Source of the DNA: JBKGYG01 sp046546235 | GTDB taxonomy: Bacteria; Bacillota; Clostridia; Lachnospirales; DSM-24629 | Direction: 5' to 3' | Length of the DNA stretch: 24,899 nucleotides | Assembly (NCBI GenBank): GCA_046546235.1 | Contig: JBKGYG010000022.1 | Span: forward strand, 1 to 24,899 | In this document: piece after piece, positions 7,143-17,100 of the stretch | How the letters are laid out: each line of letters opens with the position of its first letter | Position numbering within the stretch: the stretch's first letter is position 1 | Translations under genes and position numbers: made by a program | The notes under the pieces: generated by a model | What the model saw: the letters and a program-made list of their open reading frames with translations, nothing else | The model's database searches: none | Told to the model about the DNA's origin: nothing

Positions 7143-8261
7143 ATGGATGAAAGAATTAAGACCTTAGCTAAGAATCTTGTAAACTATTCGATAAATGTTC
7201 AAAAAGGTGAAAAAGTATTAATACACCACACTGGTTCCTCAACAAATTTACTTGCTAAAGAATTAATACAAGAAGTTTATAATGCTGGTGGAATACCTTT
7301 TGTTGAAACATCCAATAGAAGACTACAAAGAGAGTTAATGCTAAAAGCCACAAAAGAACAATACGATTTGATGGCAAAAACAGATGCTTTACTAATGGAA
7401 AACATGGATTGTTATATAGGCGTTCGTGGAGATGATAATGTTTCTGAATTAGGAGATGTCCCTTCAGAACAACGAAATCTTTACGACACTTATTACCTAA
7501 CACCTGTTCATCATAATATTAGAGTACCAAAAACAAAATGGGTTGTATTAAGATACCCTAACAATGCTATGTCTCAGTTAGCTAATATGAGTTTAGACGC
7601 TTTTGAGGAATTCTATTTTAATGTTTGTAATCTAGATTATTCAAAAATGTCTAAAGCTATGGATGCTCTTGTTAGTTTAATGGAGAAAACTGACAAAGTG
7701 GAAATTAAAGGCCCAGACACTACTGACTTAAGTTTTTCAATAAAAAATATACCTGTTATAAAATGTGCTGGTAATATGAACATCCCTGATGGTGAAGTGT
7801 TTACAGCTCCAGTTAAAGAGTCTGTTAATGGTGTTTTAAGTTATAATACTCCTGCTATATATCAAGGCTTTACTTATGAAAATATTACTTTAGAGTTTGA
7901 AAATGGCAAGATTATAAATGCAACTGCTAATGATACAGAACGAATTAATAAAGTATTTGATATTGACGAAGGTGCTAGATATGTAGGCGAATTTGCAATT
8001 GGTGTTAACCCTTATATTTTAACTCCAATGAAAGACACTTTGTTTGATGAAAAAATAATGGGAAGTTTTCATTTTACTCCTGGCAACTGTTATCAAGAAG
8101 CTCCTAATGGTAATAAATCAGCCATCCACTGGGATCTAGTTTGTATCCAAAGAGCTGAGTATGGTGGCGGAGAAATATATTTTGATGGAACATTAATCAG
8201 AAAAGATGGAAAGTTTGTAATCCCTGAATTAGAGTCTCTTAATCCAGAAAATCTTAAATAG
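7143..8261 (+). CDS. Aminopeptidase, peptidase family M29
   Basis: A 372-residue metallo-aminopeptidase removing N-terminal residues from peptides in the cytoplasm. The M29 metal-binding residues can be read: E218 in DGEVFTAP, E283 in VGEFAIGVNP, H310 in GSFHFTPG, H329 and D331 in AIHWDL. Y317, seven residues after H310, fits the family's catalytic Tyr (Tyr352 of Thermus AmpT). The length is somewhat shorter than the ~410 aa of AmpT/AmpS/PepS but agrees with other clostridial members. I start at ATG 7143 (MDERIKTLAKNL), preceded by AGGAAG with 10-nt spacing; an ATG 17 codons earlier overlaps the predicted -10 box and has no ribosome binding site. It is monocistronic and ends at a strong terminator shared with queT. 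Confidence 0.92.
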   Translation: MDERIKTLAKNLVNYSINVQKGEKVLIHHTGSSTNLLAKELIQEVYNAGGIPFVETSNRRLQRELMLKATKEQYDLMAKTDALLMENMDCYIGVRGDDNVSELGDVPSEQRNLYDTYYLTPVHHNIRVPKTKWVVLRYPNNAMSQLANMSLDAFEEFYFNVCNLDYSKMSKAMDALVSLMEKTDKVEIKGPDTTDLSFSIKNIPVIKCAGNMNIPDGEVFTAPVKESVNGVLSYNTPAIYQGFTYENITLEFENGKIINATANDTERINKVFDIDEGARYVGEFAIGVNPYILTPMKDTLFDEKIMGSFHFTPGNCYQEAPNGNKSAIHWDLVCIQRAEYGGGEIYFDGTLIRKDGKFVIPELESLNPENLK

Positions 8262-8273
8262 AGAATTATTATA

Positions 8274-8302
8274 GGGCGCATTATTATGCGCCCTCTTTTT
8301 TA
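8274..8302. terminator. Strong terminator between the convergent aminopeptidase gene and queT
   Basis: GGGCGCAT-TATT-ATGCGCCC (8274-8293) forms a perfect 8-bp GC-rich stem with a 4-nt loop. On the plus strand it is followed by TCTTTTTTATT, an excellent terminator for the aminopeptidase gene. On the minus strand the tail TATAATAATT is poorer but the stem may still serve queT, whose stop codon overlaps the T-run. Confidence 0.9.
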
Positions 8303-8788
8303 TTCGAATATTTTAGTTTTATACCTTTCTAAGGCTGATAACAAAGGCATTCCTAGCCCATAGCAAGCTATAGTTTGTCCTAATGCTACCCCCCCCATAT
8401 ACGATAATATAATTCCGTTAAATTCAAGCACATCAAATTTACCATAATAAATAAGTGCTCCAACTATAATAGCATTAACTACAATAGGCGGTATTGGTAC
8501 TAAATATTTGTTTTTTATCCTAAATGACCAGTATGATGCTATTAAAGTAGCAAGGGTTCCAAATACAATATCAATCATACCATAAGGGCTAATAAAAGCA
8601 TTTGATAATAAACAACCAATTGTTAAGCCCGGTATAGCTGCAGGTGTAAAAAAAGGAAGTATAGCTAATGCTTCAGCCACCCTTACCTGAATATAATTTG
8701 TTCCAAATGTTGCAAAAGGCAATGTAAAAACAACATAAATTGCTGCTATAAGTGCAGCTTGAGTTAAATAACGTGTTCCTTTTTCCAT
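8300..8788 (-). CDS. queT: Queuosine precursor transporter QueT
   Basis: A 162-residue, strongly hydrophobic protein of the QueT (DUF988) family, the substrate-binding S component of an ECF-type vitamin transporter that imports a queuosine precursor (preQ0/preQ1). The diagnostic stretch VRVAEALAILPFFTPAAIPG and the following LTIGCLLSNAFISPYG lie at about residues 36-70; five or six membrane helices can be drawn. The start has GGGAGG 8 nt upstream (8797-8802). The leader carries a preQ1-I riboswitch that ends against this ribosome binding site, which independently supports the substrate. The ECF energising module is not encoded nearby, as usual for S components that share it. Confidence 0.95.
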   Translation of the reverse strand: MEKGTRYLTQAALIAAIYVVFTLPFATFGTNYIQVRVAEALAILPFFTPAAIPGLTIGCLLSNAFISPYGMIDIVFGTLATLIASYWSFRIKNKYLVPIPPIVVNAIIVGALIYYGKFDVLEFNGIILSYMGGVALGQTIACYGLGMPLLSALERYKTKIFE

Positions 8789-8802
8789 ATTTAATTCCTC
8801 CC

Positions 8803-8841
8803 GTAGTTTTGTTTTTAGTCAGGATGGTTTCGAACTGACCT
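8803..8841 (-). promoter_or_regulatory. preQ1-I riboswitch controlling queT
   Basis: The minus-strand leader reads GGTCAG, then a loop TTCGAAACCATC, then CTGACT, then an A-rich tail TAAAAACAAAACTA, followed at once by CGGGAGG, the queT ribosome binding site. A short P1 stem, a C-containing loop and an A-rich tail folding back into the stem groove is the class I preQ1 aptamer. The tail abuts the Shine-Dalgarno and no terminator hairpin is present, so control is most likely at translation initiation: ligand binding hides the site and stops further uptake. Confidence 0.85.
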
Positions 8842-8859
8842 TTACAATCAAACATATGT

Positions 8860-8888
8860 ATTATACCGTTATTATACTACTTATTCAA
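8860..8888 (-). promoter_or_regulatory. Sigma-A promoter of queT
   Basis: TTGAAT (8888-8883) and a consensus TATAAT (8865-8860) with exactly 17 bp between them on the minus strand. Transcription would start about 12 nt before the riboswitch. A second TATAAT within the spacer region is less well placed. Confidence 0.8.
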
Positions 8889-8943
8889 CTATTTAATAAT
8901 AAAAACTACAAAACAACAAGACTTTTAATATTATTTTGAGTCA

Positions 8944-8972
8944 TAGACGTTTACCCTATAAAATGGTATAAT
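8944..8972 (+). promoter_or_regulatory. Promoter of the chemotaxis receptor gene
   Basis: A consensus extended -10, TGG-TATAAT (8964-8972), with a 4-of-6 match TAGACG as -35 (8944-8949) 17 bp upstream. This is a sigma-A-type promoter; no sigma-D (motility) promoter motif was seen. Confidence 0.6.
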
Positions 8973-9005
8973 ATTTTTAGAAAACAATCTAACAGGAGGG
9001 TCTTC

Positions 9006-11090
9006 ATGAAAAAATTTAAAGCAACTAGTTATAGTAAATCTAAGTCAAGAAAGAAAAAAAACTATATCAAAACTCCAAAAAAGTTATTAAGCAATTTAAG
9101 TATTAGAAACAAATTAATTTTTACTTTAATCTTGTTATGTTCTATTCCCTTAATATTGACTTCGATATTTATTTATAATAATGCTGAAAGAAGTGTTGAA
9201 GAAAAAGTTGGGTTATATTCTAGAAAAATGGTCGAACAAATTGTTGTAAATTTAGACTCTAAATTTAGTGAATTAGAATCTATATCAACAATGATTAATT
9301 CCAATAACGATATACTTAAAATACTAGAAAAGGAAAAATATGAAAGCTCCTCAGATGAATTAAATGATGTTAAAATAATAAAACGCACAATGTCTTCTGT
9401 CAATTCTACAAATAATAATATAAAAGGTATATATATATATACAAGCAACGATGTGACATATGGTTCTGGAGTTGATCTAAGTATTTTAGATAATGATATT
9501 AATAAAGAAGATATAAGGAATCAATTCAAAGAAATTGCTAAAGAATCTGATGGAAAACCTGTTTGGATTACAGGGTTTAATGATTCTTATGATTATATAA
9601 TCTTAGCTAGACCACTGTATAATCCTACAACAAATAATTACTTAGGTGTTTTAACTATCTTCTTAGATAATAAAGAAATCCAATCTATTTTAGAAAGAAC
9701 AGATATGGATAAAACATCAGATATACTGTTATTAAATGAAAATGGCAAAACAATTACCCATTTAGATGAAGATAGATTAGGAACTGAATTTACAGATGAA
9801 TACATAGATGTTATATATAATGATGATTCTTATGATACCTTAACTGATTCAAGTTATGTTGTTAGTTACGGCACAACACAAAACAAGTGGAAGATTGTCA
9901 CTAAAGAGTCTAAATCTTTTTTAATGAAAGAAATGGATAACATTAAAACAAATACTGTTATAGGAGTTCTTATTAGCGTTATATTTTCTATTTTTTTAGG
10001 AATCATTATTGCATTTAGTATATCTAAACCTTTAAGAAGAATTATGAAGTTAATGGGTCAAGTTGAACAAGGCGATTTAACCATTTCTTGTGATATTAAG
10101 GGTAAAAATGAAATTGGTCGATTATCTAGTTCCTTTAATAAAATGATTGAAAACGTTCGTCATTTAATAATGCAATCAAATAATGTAACTACAGAAGTAG
10201 AAAAAAATACAACTATCATAAATCAGTCCTCTAAAGAATCTGCCGCTGCAGCAAGCCAAGTTACTCAAGCAATAACTGAACTTGCAGAAGGTTCAAGTGA
10301 ACAAGCTAAGCAAGCGGAAAACACAACTGAATTAATGAATAGTTTAGCTAATAATATTAACCAGGTAATTAAAAGAATAAAGAATATTATGGATAGCATT
10401 GAGCAAACTCAAATTTCAAGAGAACAAGCCACTAATACAATAACTATATTAAATGAAAAAACAAATATTGCTGTACAATCAACTAATGATATTAATGATG
10501 AGATTAATAAATTATATGATGAAACTAAAGAAATTATTAGCGTAGTTAATGTAATCGCTAGCATCAGTGAACAAACTAATCTCCTCGCATTAAATGCAGC
10601 TATTGAAGCAGCACGAGCTGGTGAGGCAGGGAAAGGTTTTGCTGTAGTCGCAGATGAAATTCGCAAGCTAGCTATGCAAACAAAAGATGCAACCGAAATG
10701 ATAAGCAAAATCATATCTACTATACAAAACAAAACAAAAAGAACAGTAGCCATTGCGCAATCCTCTGATAAGATTTTTGAAGAACAAAAAAGTATGGTTC
10801 ATCAAACAAATACTGCATTTAATGAAATGTCAGAATTTATGCAAAAAGTTATAAATCAAATTGAAGATATAAATATGATGATCAAAGATATAGAACAGCA
10901 TAAAAATCAATCTGTTGATGCTATGAGTAATATATCTGCTATTGTTGAAGAAGCCTCATCTTCTATAGAGGAAGTTACGGCAACTAGCGAAGAACAAACT
11001 AGTTCAGCAGAACAACTAGCAACATTATCAAATAATCTAAGTGAAGTAATTGAAGAATTAAAAAAATCTATATCTCAATTTAAAATTTAA
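9006..11090 (+). CDS. Methyl-accepting chemotaxis protein with extracellular Cache-type sensor
   Basis: A 694-residue transmembrane chemoreceptor. Order: a very basic cytoplasmic leader (1-30, KSKSRKKKNYIKTPKK), TM1 at about 36-58, an extracellular sensor at 60-315 of double-Cache type (an ARPLYNPTTNNYLGVLTIFLD motif near 201), TM2 at 316-338, HAMP at 339-391, then a long helical signalling hairpin. The tip that binds CheA/CheW is the highly conserved stretch at 521-556, including LLALNAAIEAARAGEAGKGF. Adaptation-type Glu/Gln-rich heptads flank it. There is no C-terminal CheR-tethering pentapeptide. AGGAGGG lies 5 nt before the ATG. Ligand unknown; dCache receptors often sense amino acids or other small solutes. 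It converges with the surface-protein operon on a shared terminator. Confidence 0.93.
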   Translation: MKKFKATSYSKSKSRKKKNYIKTPKKLLSNLSIRNKLIFTLILLCSIPLILTSIFIYNNAERSVEEKVGLYSRKMVEQIVVNLDSKFSELESISTMINSNNDILKILEKEKYESSSDELNDVKIIKRTMSSVNSTNNNIKGIYIYTSNDVTYGSGVDLSILDNDINKEDIRNQFKEIAKESDGKPVWITGFNDSYDYIILARPLYNPTTNNYLGVLTIFLDNKEIQSILERTDMDKTSDILLLNENGKTITHLDEDRLGTEFTDEYIDVIYNDDSYDTLTDSSYVVSYGTTQNKWKIVTKESKSFLMKEMDNIKTNTVIGVLISVIFSIFLGIIIAFSISKPLRRIMKLMGQVEQGDLTISCDIKGKNEIGRLSSSFNKMIENVRHLIMQSNNVTTEVEKNTTIINQSSKESAAAASQVTQAITELAEGSSEQAKQAENTTELMNSLANNINQVIKRIKNIMDSIEQTQISREQATNTITILNEKTNIAVQSTNDINDEINKLYDETKEIISVVNVIASISEQTNLLALNAAIEAARAGEAGKGFAVVADEIRKLAMQTKDATEMISKIISTIQNKTKRTVAIAQSSDKIFEEQKSMVHQTNTAFNEMSEFMQKVINQIEDINMMIKDIEQHKNQSVDAMSNISAIVEEASSSIEEVTATSEEQTSSAEQLATLSNNLSEVIEELKKSISQFKI

Positions 11091-11151
11091 TTTTTCATAT
11101 ATTTTTCTAATCCTATATTCTTTACTAGTTTATTCTCATCTGTGTTTACAA

Positions 11152-11184
11152 AAGGGCCTCGAATAATTCGAGACCCTTCATTTT
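11152..11184. terminator. Bidirectional terminator between the chemoreceptor gene and the SLH protein gene
   Basis: AAGGG-C-CTCGAA-TAA-TTCGAG-A-CCCTT (11152-11178) is an 11-bp stem with one C-A mismatch and a 3-nt loop. It is followed by CATTTTAT on the plus strand and by TTTTG on the minus strand, so it can end both convergent transcripts. Confidence 0.8.
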
Positions 11185-11194
11185 ATAAGTGTTT

Positions 11195-14100
11195 TTATTG
11201 TAAAATATTACTAATTAAAACAGCTGCTTCTTCTCTTGTAATAGCATCGTTCCCTTTAATTGTACCATCTGGATATCCCTCAATTATCTCTGTACTAATT
11301 AAATAATTTACCCATGATTTTGCCCAACTAGGTATTGTATGAGAATCTACATATCTCTGTTCTTCTATATTATTTGCTACATTTTCAGAAGTTAATGACC
11401 TAGCTATAATAGTAAATGCTTCTGCTCTAGTAATAGGGTCATTTGCATTAACTAAAATCTTATCACTTGTAATTGTACCTTCTAAAACATCTTCTTCATA
11501 AGCCGTATAAATATAAGGTTTCACCCAGTTTGGTAATTGATCCCAATCATCGAACTTGCTAACTTTACCTTCTAGAATTTCATCTTTATATAGTGCATTA
11601 ACTAACAATGTTATAAATTCTCCTCTTGTAATTTCATTCTTTGGATTAAAATAATATTCTTTTTGAGAAGAATTATAAACCCCATTAATTATACCTTTTG
11701 TTATAAGTCTATTTATTACATCCTTAGACCATCTTTTATCAATGTCTTCCATTATAGTTAGCCCTTCATTATAAATAAGTGCATATTCTCTATAATGGTT
11801 TAAATTAGCGATAATAGTACTATCTGATGTAATCTTACTCCCTACATAATCCCATTCTTCTAACTGGTTATCATAACCATAAATAGCAAGTTTTCTTGCA
11901 TCCTTTACTTCCATAGAATTGTAACGTAATTCTAATTGCACATCCTTACCATAATCCCCTTCACCCACTTCTATATCATAGATATCACTTATAAAAGTCA
12001 TATTTGCTTGATTCTTTATATTTTCTTTAAGTTCCCTTGATACTTTTAAATTATAATCATAATTTAATGTTTCTTCTGGAATCTGGAGTATCATTTCTTG
12101 ATCTACTTTTACTTTAGCTGGTCGATTGTATCTTAAACTTGACTCTATTAATACACCCTCTTTTTTATTGCCTGAAATGTCTTCCCATATGAGTTCCACT
12201 TGATCCTGTGTCTCATTATTATCATTTACTATTTTCCCATCATAAATTATCTCTTGTATTTCTTCTTCTTCAAATTCTAGAGAAATAGCATCTTCAAATG
12301 AATAATTATCAGCAATATTATATTGGGCTAATACAATTGCCTTTCCTCCTTGATAAGCTTTTAGTATGCCAGTTTCATCTATCTCACTTATTTCTTGTCC
12401 TTGAAGTAATGACCATTCAACTTGAGAATTGTTCAACTCAACTTCTGTACCATCTTCATCTTTACCAACTAATTTCAAGTCAATGCTTTCAGAGCTCTTT
12501 ATAACTTCTTCAATCGATAGTTCTGATTTTATGCGTACATCTACAATGCTATCGACTAAGTCATTACTAACTTCTGCAATATAACTATTCTTATTTCCTA
12601 CAATATCTATCGCTTCAATCTCAACTGTTTTATATAAAACATCATCCATTAGTATGCTAGCATCAAAAGTTCCATCCCCATTTACTTTAATCAATTCACC
12701 ATTTACTTTAACTCTAGAACCACTATCAGTAACTCCTGACACTATAATTTCACCGTCATTAGAGCTGTCTGATACTTCTGGGGAGTTAATCATTAAGTTT
12801 GGTGCTGTCTCATCTACTATAACTTGTAAGTTAGATTTAGTTGTATCACCGTTGCTGTTAACTGATGCACTAACTATCTTATGCACACCTTCTTCTAAAT
12901 TATTCAAAGGATAAGTAAATCTTTTGCCTTCTGTTGTTGTGACATATTCATCATTTAGATAAATCGATGTAGTAACATATTGATCAGAAGTAAATTCTAC
13001 GTCCATTGTACCATTATTAGTATAAATTGTTGGCTTACCTTGCTCATCTTTTTTACTTACTAATGTATCATTTGATAAAAGACTTAATTCTGTTTCTGCA
13101 GGTATTGGTTCTGGTAAATATTCCAAATTGGATTCAACTTCATTACTATGATACATATAAGTATTTTCATTTTTCTCTATCTCTCTATATGATGAAACAG
13201 CTATTTTATAATTTTCATCTACTTGTAAACCATTTTTTTCACCATCTAATTCAGCTATCCCACCTATATTAACACTAGTTTTATTAGCATCAACATATAA
13301 AGGTGTTAACCCTTCTATTGGCATACTATTTTCATCCAAAACTTTTATACTATATCCCGTTATATCAGAACTACCAGGAGCTTCCCAATTTCCTTTAATT
13401 ATTCCATTTCCAATTGCCTCTAACTTAACTTTTTCTACACTATCAGGTTCATAAGGAGAAGTATAGGTAAATGAATTAGAATAATCACTGTTATATCCCA
13501 CTGGTTCACCATTTTCGAGCTCTGTATTTAATTCTGCTCTCACATAATAATCTCCACTTGCTATGCCCTCTGGCAAATTAACAGTAACAGAGTTATCATT
13601 TAGATTCACGTCTGTAGCAATTTGATAACCTGCATCATCAATATTATCTTGTGTTAAATAAAGATCCATTACACTATCTTCTGAATTAGATGTCATATAA
13701 TCAATTTTAATTTTATCTTGACCAACAACTGAAGTAGATAAGCTATCTATATTTGCATTCATTTTAACATCATTTAAGTAAACATTTGGTAAGTCTTTAT
13801 CTGATTCAATACTCCAAGTACCATTAATAGGCTCGATTATTGAAATATACATATAGTTCTTTCCATTATATTCATTTAATAAATAATTCTCATTTTCTAC
13901 TAATTTTACTTCTTGACCATCTGGATCTTTCAATGTAATATTAGGTGCTTCACCTTCATATTCAAGTTCAATTAATGCTGCATCTTGATCATAAATATCT
14001 AAATCAAAGGTGGTTTTTTCAGAATTTGCAATAATAATTGGTTTATGATTTTCCGTTGATGCAAAAGCACTATTATTTGAACTTCCAACCCTCTTAATAT

Positions 14101-17100
14101 TAGTACCATATAGCATTACATTAGATTCACCATCTTCATCAATTTGAAAAGACTTATCCATTGCAATAGGCCCATTAATATCTTGTTCTAATGAAGCAAG
14201 TTTAAAATCAACATCTTTACCCCATATATATTTAACTCCTACATCCAATCCTAAGACGGTTGCCATACCATAAACATTTTCTGTGCCTGCTCCTACCTGC
14301 AATGATGCTATTTTTGACCCCCCAACAAACCGTACTTTATCAGGTATACTTGCTGATACTTTCCCATGTAGATGAAAAGGTGGATTCCCTAAAATGATCG
14401 AAACATCGCCTTTTAAAATTCCATCTAAAATATTTAACTTGCCTCTTCCTTTTACAGACCAAGGGTCTGACCATTGTGCTTTTAACAATACTTCTTCTAA
14501 AATTTCAAACTTCGTACCAGCTAGATCAAGTCCTCCCTTAATACTAAACCCTTCCATAGATGCTCTAATTTCAATAGGGTCTGCCTTAAAAAGCTTAACT
14601 GCATCAATCCCCGCTATAAAAACAATTTCCATCGGTGATTCATGTTCTCCCTCTAACATAAGACTAGAAAGATTACTAAAACCTCCTCCAAGTTTTGTTA
14701 TATAGACAACTGGTATGGGCGGTATAATAGGTATCCCCGGTTCATAACCACCATAAATAATTAGTTCATCTAAGAACAAATTATTTGTCGCTGGATTCTC
14801 AACCAACCCGATTGTTACTCCAAATTCAATGACTTTTATAGCTGCATCTAACGACATCTTATATTCATTATCAAAAGTATTAACTGCTAAAGAAGCTTCT
14901 GTGCCAAAATCCATCCCTATTGGCAGAAAATCTGTTCCCAACTTGAATTCTGTTTCAAAATCAGCACCCAAAAACTTAAACTCTTCATCTTTATCTGATT
15001 CGAAACCATATAATACATTATTAACTTCAGCACCTAGTCCTACTGAATAATCATCCTTATTTGGTTTATCATCTTCTTTTGCTGATTTTTTATCTGCTTC
15101 GTATTTATCTTCTTTTAGAAAACTAAGTTCCATTTCACCACCAAAGCTTATACCACGATCTTCTCCTGTAGTTAATATAATATTTCTAAGCTTTATAGGC
15201 ATATCAAATAATTCAATAGCAGCAACACCATATCCTAATAAGTCAACCTCTACTCCTTCTACTTCTTCATCTTCTTCGTACCCTATTTCCAACCCTTCTT
15301 TTAATTCGATTTCAAAACCCCATCTCCAAACAGTTAAATCATTAGGTAGCCTTAGTTTCCCATTTCCTTCTATGTAAACTTCGTCATCTTTTTCAGTAAT
15401 AACCAAAGGGTCATCACTATCATAATTTAATAAATTATTAAATGATATTCTCTCATTAGAAGTAGATGTTCCTTCATAAACGCCATTAGATTTCTCCATC
15501 ATTTTTCCACGTATTTCTAATACTACTTCCTCTTCCTTATCTAACTCATCTATAAGAATATCTAATTCTTCTTCAGTATTAAGTTTTTCAATTCTATAGA
15601 GATCATCATATCCTTCACTATTTTTAACAATTGCAAATAACCCGTATTTCTTTTGACTATACTTTTTATCCTCTGTACCTTCTATCTTAGTTAAGAAGGT
15701 ATAATCATTAATAAGCTCCGAATCAGAATCTATTATAAGTGTGTATTGACCTGTTTCAATTGGGACTGCCTCATCTAAGTTTACTGTAATCGTATCATCC
15801 ACGACAAATATATCATCTTTAGGAATTGCAACCTTGTTTTCAGATCCAGTCTTTTGCAAAAGCATACGCCAATTAGATTTATCTTTCATAACTTCAAAAC
15901 CTGTGCCTTCTATCTTAATACTTTTTATTTCATCATGAATGTACAATTTCGAAGGCGTTAACTGTTGATACCTTATATCTGGTGGATCCGACTTAATACC
16001 GGGTACTATTATGTATGAACTTATATCTTGATTCACTTGTCCATGTTTTAAGGCAACTGAAATTTCTTTAGCAATATATTCATTTGAAACATCTGATCTT
16101 ACATTCCATTCATAAGTATAAGTTTCACCTGAAATAATAGGCTCCGCTTGAATCACTTTATCCCCATCAATAGTTTCCATAGATTCTGGTAATATAAGTT
16201 CTAATGACATATCATTTATTGTTTCAGAATTTTCAAGGCTATTATCAATTTCTACACCAATTGTAAAATCTTCATATCCAGTATTCGTTTCATTAATATT
16301 TAATTGATCGGGTGCATTCATTGTTGTGTTGTAATTATTATTCTCATCTAAGGTTCCAGTAAAATCACCAAGCCCATAATAAGTTTCGATTTCTATTGAT
16401 CTTTTTGGTTTTACCTCTCTAGGTTCCCAATATAAAGCAACTGCACTATCCGAGTAGTCGTATCTATTCGTCGATTTTGTGAAATTAAGTGTTTCATCAA
16501 CCTGGTAATCCCATTTTGTTTCAGATAAAGAAGCCCAATGCCCTATAATCATTTCACTGGGCTTTGTGTTGCCCCAACCACTTAAAAGTCCATAAGCAAC
16601 CATATCTGGACGAAATATATCCGTTACTGACCTCCAATAATCAGGAACATCCTCACCTATCAAATGAGTTTCTTTATTTATATAGTCATTCTCTCCCGAT
16701 AACTGAATATAGCTACTATCACTACTACCGAGCATAGTATCAAGTAAAATCCTAGAACCTATTGTATGTGCTTTACTACCTTTGTTAGCAATAATATATG
16801 TTACTTTTACATTTCCAACATTTGGACTCTCAACATCCTCTACAAGCTCTAATTTTTGTGTTATTTCTATATCTCCTACTTTCCAAGTCGACTCTACTCT
16901 ATTTTTTTTAGATATAGGCTTTTGGGTGAAATAACCTCCTTTATTCATAAAATCATAACTATTTCCATAAATATAATCTTCACCATCAATTCTAAATGTA
17001 GTAAAAGATGTGTCAGGTTTTTCGTGTTCAAATAATAAATTTTCTCTTTCATCACCCTTTTTCATAGGTGTCCCCTCAACTGTCTTAACACTAAATCTTC

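Noticed and set aside
10409..10753. 114-codon minus-strand open frame inside the chemoreceptor gene
   Set aside because: It is the antisense of the highly conserved signalling tip, with no initiation signal.
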